Below are positions 27,134-40,497 of a DNA stretch of 64,000 bases, one piece after another. The translations under genes and the position numbers were made by a program. The stretch lies in contig JH720340.1 in the NCBI GenBank assembly GCA_000231825.2, positions 186,001-250,000 of the forward strand, written 5' to 3'. Origin of the DNA: Tetrahymena elliotti 4EA (Eukaryota; Ciliophora; Oligohymenophorea; Hymenostomatida; Tetrahymenidae). Under the pieces are notes generated by a model. That model was given only the letters and a program-made list of their open reading frames with translations. It searched no databases and had not been told where the DNA came from. Within the stretch, counting starts at the first letter, position 1; every line of letters begins with the position of its first letter.

Positions 27134-28360
27134 ATGTAGCAAAGAAAAAAATTAAGCACAAATTCTGACGGGGAAGAAGAAATCCAAATGGACGATAAAC
27201 TTACAGAAGAAGTAGAGTAGATAGGAAAATCTAATGAAGTTACTTCTTAAGTTTATCAAAAGAATGGATATAGTAAAACTGAAAGTCCTACATAAAATTA
27301 AGCTAATTAAAAGTAGAAGGAAATCTCTGTAATTGATCTTTAATAAGGATAATAGAAAAGTGGTAAACAAGCATAAGAACGTAGTTAAGTAGGAAATTAA
27401 GCATAAAAATAAGCAACCTAGCATGAATCAGTTACATTGAAAGACAAGTTGTTAAACATTTTCACAAATGTCAATACAAAAAGTACACCTCCATAAAATG
27501 TTAACCAAAAAAAATCATATGCTCTTTAGCTGGAAGAAAATTTTGTAGAAAACAAAAATAAAAAGGGTGAAGTCCACCATTTCAAAATAGATAATGATAT
27601 GGATATCTTTGAAGATGATGCAAATGATAATCAAGCTTAGTAAGAAGGAGAAGAGGAATAAAAAAAGAATGGTATACTACTATTTGAAAATGATGACATA
27701 GATCATCACCTTGAAATAGAAATTGGAAACAATAGCAGGAAAACATCCGAAGACTATATTCAACTACCAGACTCTAAATAGCAAAATTTTGATATTCTTG
27801 GTAAGTAATTGACTGAATATGAGCTCTAAATGAAAAAAATAGAGGAATAGCAAAAAAAACAAGAAGTTGACTATAAGTAAATATAAGAACTACTCAGCTA
27901 GTATGATAACGTAAAAATAATTAAAATAGATCACTTTAATTAATCTGGTATGAAAGAAATTCATGATATTAACTTAAGCATATAAAAAGGAGGCACTTTA
28001 AACTATGATGAGAACTATTTGTTCAAAGGAACAAAGTAGCCATTAAAAAAGAAAGGTTTTTTAGATTTTTTAACAAATAGAACTACAAGATATGCCTTTT
28101 TACACAATGAAAATTTAGTCTTTTGTGAAAGAATAAAGAAAAATGAGTTTAAAATTCATAGTGTAAACCCCCTTTGTAATTTATTCTAGATCTACAATGA
28201 TAAAAATAGCACTTAAATCAGACTGTACTTTATCAACAAGCAAAGAAATTAATTTAGCTTACCAATTAATAAAATGTACAATATCGATAAAAAAGAACAA
28301 TTCTTAATCTAGCTTAGAAAAAGCCTAAATAAATTAGGTTTAGATTACTAATTATATTGA
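27134..28360 (+). CDS. Hypothetical protein with a possible PH-like C-terminal domain
   Basis: Single exon: ATG at 27134-27136, TGA at 28358-28360, 409 codons (408 aa). The N-terminal two thirds are Gln/Glu/Asn/Lys-rich and presumably disordered, with a helical stretch near residues 225-265 (LTEYELQMKKIEEQQKKQE). The last ~125 residues are more complex: GTLNYDENYLFKGTKQPL, then RTTRYAFLHNENLVFCERI and QIRLYFINKQRNQFSLPI, ending in a helix EQFLIQLRKSLNKLGL. Alternating strands followed by a terminal helix suggest a PH-like fold, which is my inference and not a recognised family. It is divergent from the beta-helix gene and convergent with the next gene. Confidence 0.8.
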
Positions 28361-30241
28361 TCCAAACATAAAAAATTTATAATTACTCTTTTATTTTATG
28401 ATGACTCTAAAAACACCAATATTTTAATTTTAGCAAAATTAATTACTTCTTTTGTTCTATTTTTGTAAATTATGCATATTTATTTTACTTAATATTTTTT
28501 CTAAATTTATTTTTCATTTTATATGGCTTACTTTATCTTCATTTTAATTTTTTCTCATCTCATATTTTATTCCAAAAGTATTTTCTTTTTTGAGTCTACT
28601 AAAAGGCAGTAAAAATTTATGTTGATTCAAAATTAAATAATTTAGTAAAAAAAAAGCGTTAATCTGATAATAATTAAATCAAAATATTTATTGTTTTTTA
28701 AAAATCAAAATAGCATAAATTTAAAAAACAAATTTTTAATTTTATTTTGATAAATGATAAAAAGGATTTATTTAAAGAGTCAATAACATTTTAGGAATAG
28801 TTAATTATTATTTTTTAAAGCAAAAACAATAATTTTTTCTACTTTTTTTTTAGAAAATTAAAACCCCTATTAATTTATTTATTTATTTTAGCAATTAACA
28901 CCATAAATACATAATTTATTTTTAATTTTGTCTTATTTAAATCATCATCAATATATTTTTTTTCTATAGTTTTTAAAATTTTTAGAAATTAACTTTTTGA
29001 TCAAAACACAAAAGATGGTATAACAAATGTTCATTCATAATTAAATAATAGATCAAATGAATAAAATAAATATTTCAAATCTTTAATTAACAAACATTTT
29101 GAATTATTTTATTTTCAAAATGAGTAGAAAATAATAGTAAATTTAATTTTATTTCCCCAAACAAAAATCAAATATTTTAATAATATAGTGAAAATAACTC
29201 TAACTTTATACCATTTTGATAAAAATAAATTGATTAAAAAAGAAAATATCAGAAAACCTTAATTTAAAAAGATAAGCAAAAAATAATCATACATTATTTA
29301 ATTTAAATAGTCTTAGAAAATTAGTTCAAAGTATTAAATTTTACGTTTTTTCAAATCAAAAGAGAGGAGAGAGTGTTTTTTTTATTTTAATTAAAACTTC
29401 AAAATCTACTCAAAGATATGACATTTAAATATGATTAAATTTAAGATAATACTTTTTTACACATGATTACTTTTTAGATATCTTGCTTGATTAATAATAA
29501 TGTTTACTTATTTCTTGATTAAATTAATGAGAAATTTAAGCAAATTTTGGAACTAACAATTTTGAAAAATTTCTTAAATTTGAGTTCATTATAATAAATT
29601 AAATAGTAAAAAATAATATTCCACATTTTAAAACTTATTTCAAATTTCATCACTGTGCCTTTTTTTTAAAATCCCTTAAATCAAAATTTTATTAACGTTT
29701 ACTACATCAAATTTTTTTAATTTTTATTTTTATTATAACTTTAAAACTAACTTAACTTTAATCAAAATATTATTTCGGAAATCAAAATTTATTTGGTGAT
29801 TTTTTAATAATCAGTTTACAGTTTAAAGCAAAAATATGATCATTAAATTCACAATAAAATTTAAAAGTTGATGTTAACTTTATTTCTATAATTTACAGAT
29901 AATTCAATATATTTTTTGCATAAATAAATCAAGATTATTATAGCTTTTCCTATTTACTAATAAATTATGTAAGTAAGAAGCTCAAATTAGTTATTTATTT
30001 GTTTGATTTTTGATAGAATACAAATACTCTTTATTTCTTGATATTAAAAAAAGGATTTTTCAAAATTTATTAAATTTATTAGTTATTGAATTGAGCTGAG
30101 CCAATTTTTTATCAAAAAACTTAACAAAGAAGATTGACTTTGGAAGGTTTGAATAATTTACAAAGAGTATATAAAAGAGAGTAAGTAAATAATTTAATAA
30201 GACAAAATTTATTGACATTTGTATAGTAATGATAATTATTT
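28361..30241. other. Convergent AT-rich spacer, nothing recognised
   Basis: About 1.9 kb separates the TGA codons of two convergent genes. It is almost purely A/T-rich with homopolymer runs. Short standard-code open frames near 30060-30426 are shadows of, or chance reads next to, the minus-strand gene that ends at 30242. No RNA gene is recognised. Confidence 0.5.
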
Positions 30242-31615
30242 TCATAGCTTTAAGCATGCGCGCTTTGTTGACATTTATGCTTTTGGGGATAATTGGAGAC
30301 CAAAATCTATTTTATTTCCCAATAAACTATTTAAAGATTTATTACTTTGTTTTTATATATATTAAAAAGATTTTTAAGATTGTTAAGGAGATTGAAATGA
30401 AATTTTTTTCTGGCTTATATTTCTAGTTGCACTCTATGGCAATTAGGGCTTAGAAGATTGCTTTGAGAGGTAGTATTTTCTTTCTGTAGATTAGTTTAAA
30501 TCACGAATATTTTGTTTATTATATAAGTTTATTGTTTTATTTTTGCAAGGTGTAAGTCCGCCTTTAGGAACAACTATATTTTACCTACTAGACTATGTAG
30601 TATTAGGAATGTTAGTCATAGAGCTAGATTCATTAGTGTAGAGTTCTAAATTGCTAAGAGAGCTAATTTAGTTCAAACATTTTTAGGTACTGTTATCATT
30701 CATCAATAAATCAGTAATGCTAAATGTTTTAACAGGGACAGAGCCTTTTGGAGTTACTGATACATTCAAAGATAGTAATTTAGTGTTGCTTTTATTACTA
30801 TATTTTGACTCTGAAAATAATTTTTATTGCACCTTTTTAGGTGTCTAATTTGAGTTTATAAGACCTTAAACATTGACAGTCTTGACCTCAATTTGCTTGC
30901 GAGTTGAGCAAATCATATTCTAGTTATCTTCTTGTTTCTATTCAATAATTACAAGAGATTAATGTAAATCTTCATTTGATATCTATTATTATGGTTTTTC
31001 ATCCTATATATTATTGGTAGGAGTTTGGTTCTAGCTCAAAGAAGGTAACTATTAGAATAACTTACAAGTATTATCAAGATAAGTTTGTTAATTCATCATA
31101 TCTGTTAATTTAATAGGCTTTTCATAAAACTTAGAAATGTTGTTAACCTCTTATATAGTTGTGCTTCTCAAAACTCTATTGCGCTAGTAGAGTTAAGATC
31201 TTATACTATATAATTAATAAAAAGTAAGCTAATCTCCATCTTAATTTAGGAAGTTTTTAGTATCAATACCAAGTTCCTAAGCTTCAGCATTATCCCAAAT
31301 ACAATGTTCTTCTTCATCACTGTCATCACTAAAACTTTCGTTATTAAGTTCACTTATTTCGTGACAGTTATCCTCTTTTTCTTGTTGAAAGTTTTGAATG
31401 AAATCAGTGAAACTTTGCAATGATTTTTAGGAATGGTCTTAAGGTGTCTTTTGTTTATCGATTTCGCAAAAGGATCCTAAATTTCTAATAGAAGGAGAGG
31501 GAAATCTAGATGATCCTTAAGAGTCTAGAGTAGAAAAACTAGCTCCACTAAGATCTTTAATTTTCTTCTCTATCAGAGTGTATGAATTCTGTTTGAGATT
31601 ATTCTTAAATGCCAT
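30242..31615 (-). CDS. Disordered hypothetical protein
   Basis: I do not recognise this protein. Single exon: ATG at 31613-31615, TGA at 30242-30244, 458 codons (457 aa). The sequence is Ser/Gln/Asn-rich. A central acidic patch reads NNESFSDDSDEEEHCIWDN (about residues 95-115). A more ordered-looking segment at about 120-185 contains LTFYQLYSIRSQLYQRNRVL and a SKFYEKPIKLTDMM run. The C-terminal half has several TPxK/SPxK sites that could be kinase targets. No membrane segment. Confidence 0.75.
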
Positions 31616-32930
31616 TGATTTTGTTTGTTTTTTAGTATTTTTTTAGCCTAATAATTATTATGAATTTTGAAATATTATTTTTTTATTTGTTGATTATTTG
31701 ATAAAAAATTTATTATTAATTTTTTGAGAGTGGTATTTTAAATTATTTACTTATTTAATTAAGTACTTATCTTATTCGTCTAAACAATTAATTAATTTAG
31801 GAATGTTAGGAATGAATTAATGAATGATTGATAATAAAAAATCAATCAAATTTTTTTAAAAGTTTATTTATTGACTGATTAAATTATTAATCATAGATTA
31901 ACTTATAGATCCATTTAGCATATTACACTAGATGAATGAATACAAAATTTTTAAAATAGCAATAAACGTTTTATTGAAGAGATTGCGTTGTCTATAATAA
32001 GTTATTAGAAATGACTAGTATAATAAAATAGAAATAATAGAAACAAAATTATAAGTAAACTATATTAGGTGTTCAAATGAAATAGCAAATTGAATATATT
32101 TTTATTATATTCTATGATAATTAAATATTTCTTACAAAATAAATCAAATACTAATTAATAGCTTGAATAAATAAAAATCTTATATAAAAGCTATAATTGC
32201 TAACCTGTTTTCTAAATGTAACATATTGCTTAATGATTGTGATAATTTAATTTGTTATTATTAAATAAAATAAATAAATTAATCTATCTAATTTTAGATC
32301 ATCATTTTTTATTTTCCTATTAAATATTTTCAAGCATGAACCAATCAAACAAATTGATAAAATCAAAACATTAATCTGTTCTTTACAGATTTTTTTGATA
32401 AAGAGATAAATATATATTGAGAAATTATTATATTCTATTTGCAAAAAAAGCATAAACCTTATTAAATATTTATAGAATTATCTGAGCAAAAATCTCTTTT
32501 GTGAAATAGAAATTTATTAAATTTTATTTTAATATATTTTTATCACAACTTTGAATAATTGCTTTGTCAGCAATCAAACAAAATATTTGCTATTTAATTT
32601 GGCTATTTTTTTTAGATTCGATTGAAATAGAAAAAATTAGTAATTGATTCCAAAGGTAAATGAATTTTATGTTAAGATAATTTAATATGTGACTTAATTT
32701 TGTAGTGCACAAAATAAATTAAATAAAATAAATGAAAAAAATTTAAAAGCAGAATTAAGAGTGATTAAATGAAGTAAGTAAGATTAATAAGTAAATAATT
32801 TGTCAATTGATTTTTAAGTTAGAATTGATCATTTTTTATAAAATTTAATAAAGATTTTGAATCATTTTAAAAATGAATAAATATAAATATTCTTTGTACA
32901 ATTTTCAAAATAAAATATTTTTTATTTTAA
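31616..32930. other. AT-rich intergenic spacer
   Basis: This 1.3 kb stretch lies between two minus-strand genes. It contains TTAATTAATTA-type runs and no coding frame with convincing composition. It should hold the promoter of the gene starting at 31615. Confidence 0.5.
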
Positions 32931-35900
32931 TCATTTAAATTTAAATTTTAGTTGGCTTGGTTTTCTCTCTTTTGTTGATTTTTAGCTTAAAACGTTTTAC
33001 TAAAATGATTTAGTTGCTCTAAGATACGAAGGTTAATTAAAATTAAATGTTTATGCTTATTATTATTACTATTTATTTTACTTTTGTTATTAACCTTGAT
33101 TACTATTTGAAGGATCATTTATGCTTTCTACATAATTATCACTTAATATATTTGTTATGTGAAGATCTTCTTCAGTATATTCTATCTCTTCTACATCTTA
33201 TCCATCTCTAGATTTTACTGAAATTCTTTTCGGTGATTTAAATTTACCATCACCTTTGTATTATATATCTTTTTAGTAATAAATAGCTCTCATCACTTCC
33301 TTTTTTAGAGTAACTGCTTTAGGTGACATTTAACTTGGCTTTTATACCATTTATTTTTGAATACGTGTATTGATTTTTTCTTGTAAATTGTTAGTATTTT
33401 ATAAGCCCTTAGAAGATCTCCTTTAATTACCTTAATAGTTTGAGTATTAATTTAAATCACTGATTGTAAATATTTCTGATCCTAAGAGGTCACCAAATGA
33501 TTTCGTATTAAATTATGTATGATTAGAAAAATATCCTTACTAATTTACTGGTGCCATCCTTGGTGAAGGATTTATAGAATTTAATATGCTCTTATAATTA
33601 GTATCTAAATCAAGTCTTGCCTCTATAAGTTAATTTTATAATTAAAGCCTTTTTTCTTCTTCCTATTTATGTTGGATATCTTGTAAAAATACTTAAAGAT
33701 CTACCTCACTTCCAAAACTATTTAAACCTTACTGAGCTATAGTTCTTTCATTTTTATATTTTTACTTCATCTGATTTTGAAGCAATTTTTGACTTATTTG
33801 TTCTAAATTGCTAGAATTCTAGCTTGCCTTTTTTATCTTTTATCCGCTTACATATTATTTAGATTATTAATTTGTATTCTAGTTTTACAATTAAAATTAT
33901 TCAGGCTAGCTCTATTCATGCTTTTCTTAATTTTATAGATTATCTAATTAAATAGGAGAATATTGATGAATATTCTATTGCTAGTTTTACTATTTAAGGA
34001 GCATATTGTAATGAATTTCATTTATTTTTCTCTCACTATCTAATGGCTAAATATCACTTATTGTAATTGGTTTTTGGGAGTTTTGAATACCATTAGCTAG
34101 TTTCTCATTATTTTTGAGAGAAACTATTGAAGACTATAAAGATTTTTCTTTGATTTGCTAGTTCTATTCTTTAGTTTATTTAGAATCAGGGGTATGCATT
34201 AAATGTTATTTTTACTACACCTAACTACTTTTCTAAAATCTTTATTATGATTATTCCTTATGGTCTTGCTCATTTGGGTTTATTCTATTATCATCTTTTT
34301 ATGAAATTATCTATTATTAATTTAATTGGCTAATATTCTTATTATTATCTTAATTTTTTAAATGATCTTCTTTCTTTTCTTATTTATCTTCATGCTGCTC
34401 TTTTCTCTTTGCTTTTGAGCCCTAGCTTTCTTCTATTTTGTTTGTAATAGGAAAATAATTTTTAATCATATTCAAAGAGCTATCTTCCTTTAATTTAGGA
34501 GTTGCATTTGAGTATTCACTTGAGCTAAAAGTTTCAACTGAAGACAAGTGCTAACCTTGCTAATTTTCATTTTAGCTCTATTACTATGCAAATTGTGGTG
34601 AAGGTAATATTTTACTATCCTAATCCTACAATACTTCACTAACACAATCTAATGATCTTTTTTAAAATATGTTATTCTGCATATTTATGTGCTTCACTTG
34701 AGGTATTTCGACTTTATCTATTTTATTTATTTTTATTTATGGAAGTGGGCTATCAGATTTACTATCTGAAAGATAATCTTACAAAGATGCTTCTAATCTT
34801 CTTCTCCTAGGAGATGATTAATTTGAATTAGTATTTCTATTACTGTTTTAAATGACATAGTCTTTATTTGCTTCTTCTAAGTCATCTAAATGTTCTAAAG
34901 AGCCTCTTGTTTTGACTTAACGAGTATTTGTTGGCTTTTTATCACTACCTATTTCTGAAAAACTATGTAATCCATAAGAAATATCTGGAAGAGATATTGT
35001 TTACATCTTGTGGTTTAAACTAGCATTATTATTTTTATTTGGATTTTCTTATTTCTCTAACAGAGCTTCTTTGAGTCTATCTCTATCTTAATTGAAACGG
35101 TTTATGGTGATACCATTTCTTCCATATTGTTGATATTTACTTTTTTGCAATCTATTTGCTTCTGTTGAATGGTTTTATTTATCCAATGATGTAAGACTTT
35201 GAATATTTGATTAATTTTTTGGTGATGCTATTAGCTTATGCAACTATTAATCCTTAAGACTTGCTAAGCTACCATTTTAACTAAGTATTATATTATTTAA
35301 AGTTGATATAGTATTTCTCTTAATAGCCACATTTGCAGAATCTATCCTAACTTATTATTATATACTATTTAGATCTTACACTATTTAATGTGATTTTAGT
35401 TAATATACTTCCAAAGCTGAAAGTCTTCTTTTATCAATAGAATCCTTGATTTAATCGTTATTATAATTACTGCTAGTGCTATTAAGCATTCCTTCATTTT
35501 TGCTATTACTTGCAACTAAACATCCTAAAGCAAAATCTGAACTATCATTAGTTTATATTAACTATTTTTATTTCATATCTTCTATGACTTTTTATATTTC
35601 AGGACTAAACGCTGAAGTTGGAGTTAAAAGCTTGCTTCCTCTATGTATTGCTTTAACTTGTTTATAGCTTTTGAGTTCTGGCTAACTTATTTGCTATTTA
35701 GAATTTATTTTCCCACTAGAAGTTAATCCTTAGTGATTATTTACATGATTTATTGTGGGATGCTAATGAGATTAGTTGCTGCTAAAAGCTTATAAATTGT
35801 GACTACTCAACTAGTTCTAACTTTATGAATTAGAAATCTATGTCTGGCTACCATATTTACTTCCAGGTAGAGATGAAACAAATAGATAATTTTGTGGATT

Positions 35901-36260
35901 TTTTGGATCTTCAGAATAAGGTGGAGTCTATAAATTTTAGTTCTCCTAAAAATTTTTAAATCTTTCAAGATTTTAATAAACTTGCTATGTAGCTGGATTT
36001 ATATTTAAATTTTGAATAGCCCCAATGATTTAATGGTGCTACTATTGTTATGACTATTGAACCTATTAATATTAATTTAATAATGGAGATGAAACAGTAT
36101 CAGAAGAACTATCTTTAACTTGAATTCGCATGTTAACTTTATCATCTTGTTTTAAATTATCTTATCTTGGAGTATCACAAACTATGTGGCCTGCTTGTTA
36201 GGTAGGATAATTAAACATTATTGTATTAGAATTTGAGTTATTTTGATGCACTATACTCAT
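32931..36260 (-). CDS. Large Q/S-rich disordered protein
   Basis: I do not recognise this protein. Single exon: ATG at 36258-36260, TGA at 32931-32933, 1110 codons (1109 aa), one uninterrupted ciliate-code frame. Gln is extremely abundant, with Ser, Asn and Lys. Helical charged stretches occur in the middle (about residues 610-650, KAKREEQHEDKQEKKED) and near 870-905 (DIQHKQEEEKRLQLQNQLIEA). A better-conserved-looking C-terminal part has a basic TLKKEVMRAIYYQKDIQYKG segment, then KSPKRISVKSRDGQDVEEIE. The very C-terminus is basic. No catalytic or membrane motif. Confidence 0.78.
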
Positions 36261-36595
36261 TTTTTATAAATAAATGCTATCAATAATTATGAATTAAATT
36301 AATTATAATAATTATTTTTTACTGAATTTTAAAAAAGAATTAGACTTATTTCACTTAAAAAAAGATCAGTTTTATACATTATTTGCAAGTGAAGTAAAAA
36401 ACATATCAATTAATATTTATAGTTTCAGTAAAACTTTCTTCTTTTTTAAGATAGATACGATGTTTATTTATTATTGACTAATTAATTAACTCTTTACAAT
36501 AAATAAATTTAAAGAATATTAATAATTATATAAAAATATAACATTTTATTAAGACAAGAAACTTTTTTCAGTATCTAAAAATTTGATAAAATTAA
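36261..36595. other. Short intergenic spacer
   Basis: About 335 bp of AT-rich DNA lies between two minus-strand genes and holds the promoter of the upstream gene at 36260. I see nothing else. Confidence 0.5.
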
Positions 36596-39500
36596 TCAAG
36601 GTTTTAAGAGATTTATCTCAAAACACAAAAAACCCTAACTGAAAATGATTGCAACTAGGCTATTATCTTCAAAAGAGAAAGAATAAATTTATTTGTTACA
36701 TAATTTAAAAACTTTTTATGAAGGATTTTTTTATAAAGTGTTTGATTAATTAGAAGAATTTTCAATCAAATTCCTTCTCTTTTTTTAAGAAAATCTTGAC
36801 ACTCCTATTTTATTTTTAAATAGATTATTTTATTAATTCTAAACAAAATTAATCAAAAAATTTACATTTAAGAAAAGATTTAAATTGTTGCTTTTTTCTG
36901 ATGCTTGGAAGAAACCTTGGAGAGTTATTACCTCATTGTTATCAAAAATTTTTAAGATTATTTCTATGTGACTCTTTAAAACTACTTCAAATGGTAAAAT
37001 ATTCAAATCAATATCTGCTTTTATAAGTTGAGATCCTCTTTAGCATGTTTTCAAAGTATTATATACAGATTCAAGAGCTTCTTATTCTTAATCTGTTATT
37101 TAACCTCTCATTTTGCTTTAGAATAGTTACGATTATGACTAACTATACTACAATCCATTTGTATGAAACTGAGGTAAATTAGGTTTGTTATCTCTTTCTT
37201 ATTTTCTTTGTGGAATTTCATTTCTGGGAGATACTGAATGCTGGATATTTTAAGAGATTTTATTTATCCTTGGACTAACTGACCTGATAGATGATATTGT
37301 AATATCAGGTTTTTATGCTACTTGCATTTCTTATGGCTTATTAAAATTGCTTTTATGAAGATTTTATCTAAAATCGTTTATCCCTTAATCTCTATTTGAT
37401 AAATTGGATTAGTTTTATAATTATTTCTAAGAGTTAGTCATAAAGGGATCATCGGTTTGCAAGGCTACTGGTTCTTCATCACAATAGAATATACTTCCAT
37501 TCAGTTTATAATTCTTATTTGGATCTTAAATTGAAATGCTACTCTTCTTACTACTGTCTTTGTGTTAGTTAGATGGAGAAGGAGGCTATTAATAGGATTT
37601 TTATGATCTTCTTAAGGGAGAGCTTCTGCTTTCAGGGAATTATTTTGTTTAGGGATTAGTCTAAAACTACAAATCTTATTTTTAAGAGCTACTAGATGAA
37701 CTCAAATTATTTTAATCTTACATAGCCAAATATTTAAAATAGTTCTAATTTAAATGGGGATCAAATGGAGGTACCTACTTTGGAGTTTCTTCTTCATATT
37801 TTTTTCTATTGATGTGATCAAGACTTTGAAGAGAGGATAATCTGTCATCAATTGATTGATTTGATTTCTTTGAAAAATTAGGCACTTATTTAGAAATATC
37901 ATCATCTTTTTATTTTTCTTCTTCCATTTGAAGAAATTTAAAATAATTTTTATTTAAATTTGGATCGAATGGAACAAATTATTTAGGTGTTTCTTCATGT
38001 GAATACTCTCCATAAAAATTATTTTCTTTATCATTTCTATCTTGGTTAGACTAGCTTTTCAAGTACATAAGGTACTCAGATGTCTAAAGACTAACATTCT
38101 TTTTCTCTATTTAAGCTTGCTTAGGTGATAGTTATTAAGATATATTAGGTATTACTTTAGATTATACAACAGACTACTATTGAGAGGCAAAATGAGGTAA
38201 CTAACCCCTTTCTTTTTCTAATTCTTCTTACATTTACAGAAATTTAAAATAATTCTTATTTAAATTTGGATCAAATTCAATTGGTGCATGCTCGCTTTAT
38301 ATGTCAGATGTTTTAATGCTTGTAGATTTATTGTACTTGCTTTGTTAGATTTATTCTGATGTTTAGATACCAAAAGATTTTTTTATCAGTGCTGGTGGCT
38401 CTTAGTTAGAAAAGGATTAAAGGATAGGAGGGTTCTCTTACTGTTAAGTTTTTTCTTATTCAATGTCCTCTCTCATTTATAGATATTTGAAATAGTTTTA
38501 ATTAAGATTAGGATCAAAGGGAACAGGGTTAGTATTTTCGGGTACATCATTACTTACATTTATATACTCTGAAGTTTGGACTGAATGCTCTTACAGTTAT
38601 TTTAACTTTGATACCCTTTAAGGCTAGTATTTCTAGTCGTTACTATTAGGATGTTAATATATTATTTCTTCTCTGATATTGATTTATTTTTCAAAAACAG
38701 GAGCAGCAGGTTTTTGAGGAGCATAATTGTAGGATGTCAGTGGATTTTATTGATAGTCATTTAAAGGAGAAGGGCTGATTTATCTTTCATATTCATAATA
38801 ATTTTATTATTCTATGTTTGGTGTTAAGGTATTTATAAAATTTGTTTATTCAAAAGGAATATCTTCATTTGTTTTTGTTCGCTAACTCAATTGACTTGAA
38901 TTCACTACTGTGTATATAGTAGCATCTTCGCTTTTTATGCTTTCATCACCATCTCCATTTTTATTTTTAGGATTAGTTTTACCTTTTGATTTAGACCGGA
39001 GGCGCTGATACAGATCTTATTCTATCATCCATTAATTAATAAAAAAAATATTAATAAATTTATTTGCAATTATTTGAGTTGGGACTGTTAATTATATAAA
39101 ATTTACGCCTCACCATTTTCTTATCCTGGATGGATCTTTTGACTCTTTGCATTCTGCTTTTGGTGATAGATTTTAGATAAATTTCTAGAATTCTCATTGA
39201 TGAGAGGCTTAAAAGTGCATTCCTTATCAGATGAGTCTTATTTTGGCTCATATTTTGGACAAGATGGCTCTTTCTTTTATCTATGAAGTCTTTCACTTAC
39301 TTAAATTGGGTCAACTAACTCTCCTACATGATTATAGAATTATTTCTTTCTCTCATTCTTATCTTTATAGCTTTCTTCATTTGGATATTTTAGTGGTGAA
39401 ACTGGATTTATTGGTGAATTAGATCTCTCTTTTGTATTTTTAACAAACTTAAGTTATTAAATAGGCTTTTGTTTATTTTAATTCTTAGAAGGAACTGTTG

Positions 39501-40497
39501 GAGATGGCGATGGGGTGGATTTTTTAGTCTTTTTTAAGTTTTCATTCACTTTTTATTATTTTGGGATAACATTTCTTTCTTTTTCAAATTTATTTTGGTT
39601 GTAAATATTATGAGTTTATATTTTTTGGGGATTACTCAAATGGTCATAATAAATTTTAAGAGGTTATTTTTCTTCACTAAGATCATTTTCTTGGTTAAAA
39701 TATTAATCATCTTATTCCTCTTCTTCTCCTGTATTTTGATGTAAATATTGTTATTCATTATGAATACTGTCATTATCTTTGACATATTATTAAGCACTGC
39801 TAGGAAAAGAAGAAACATCTTAGAAAGGAGAACGCTGAGTCATTGATCTTGTACTATTTTTGAAAGAGCTTGGGTCTTAATAATATTCTTCCAATCCCTT
39901 TTAATTAGGAGATAAATAGGAATTATTTCCTTTTTTACCTGATAAGCCTTGATCATAAGTTCTAGATAGTTTCATAGAAAGTATGTCTTATCCTCTCTTT
40001 TTTTCTTATTAAATAATCTCTTTGATATTCTGTAATTCTTAACAAAGTTGTTACTACTTTTTCATAAACATTTAGTAATATTTATCTTCTCTTAAATTAG
40101 TGAAGCACATATCTTTTTAATTTTCAACGTCTTTCATCTTTTCTAAAACTAACATCAAAATAGGGCTAAAAGACTATGGATGCATTTTATTATAAACTAT
40201 AAACTCCTCTACTATTTCTTCTGGTACACTATCAATAAAGATAACCATTTTATCAGATATATCTCTACTAATTTAGATATCAAATTCTATAATTGGCTTT
40301 TAAATCTAAAGAATTGAAATATTTTATTATTTTTCTGCATAAGATTGCTTTTTTTTATGAAACTTGGAGTCAGCTATGCTTTACTATAACTATTAAATCT
40401 ACGATTAGTCACCACTACTCAAGATATGTTAATTATATTAGTATATAGTACCCAATTTCTATTTATTTTATTCTAACTTCTATAACAAAGATTTCAT
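36596..40497 (-). CDS. Protist CTFKP-motif protein with repeated FDPNLN...YFK motifs
   Basis: ATG at 40495-40497, TGA at 36596-36598. One intron at 39022-39113 (92 nt, 5' GTGAGG) joins ...QENE to QDLYQRLRSKSKG and gives 1270 codons (1269 aa). The N-terminal ~60-115 residues form a small folded-looking domain (IIEFDIQISRDISDKMVIFI, then VPEEIVEEFIVYNKMHPQSF) followed by a coiled coil. The ECTFKPLIN motif is next, then a linker and D-L-Y-Q-R-L. This order (beta-rich domain, coiled coil, CTFKP block) recurs in uncharacterised ciliate and apicomplexan proteins as I recall them. The C-terminal half has four spaced copies of PFDPNLNKNYFKFLQM or close variants (about 38505, 38260, 37950 and 37740). 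The last ~200 residues include a compact region (ESVYNTLKTCQRGSQLIKAD). Function unknown; a cytoskeletal role is a guess. Confidence 0.8.

Noticed and set aside
30060..30426. Two overlapping hydrophobic open frames on opposite strands
   Set aside because: Chance frames; the region is the end of the minus-strand gene at 30242-31615 and its 3' flank.
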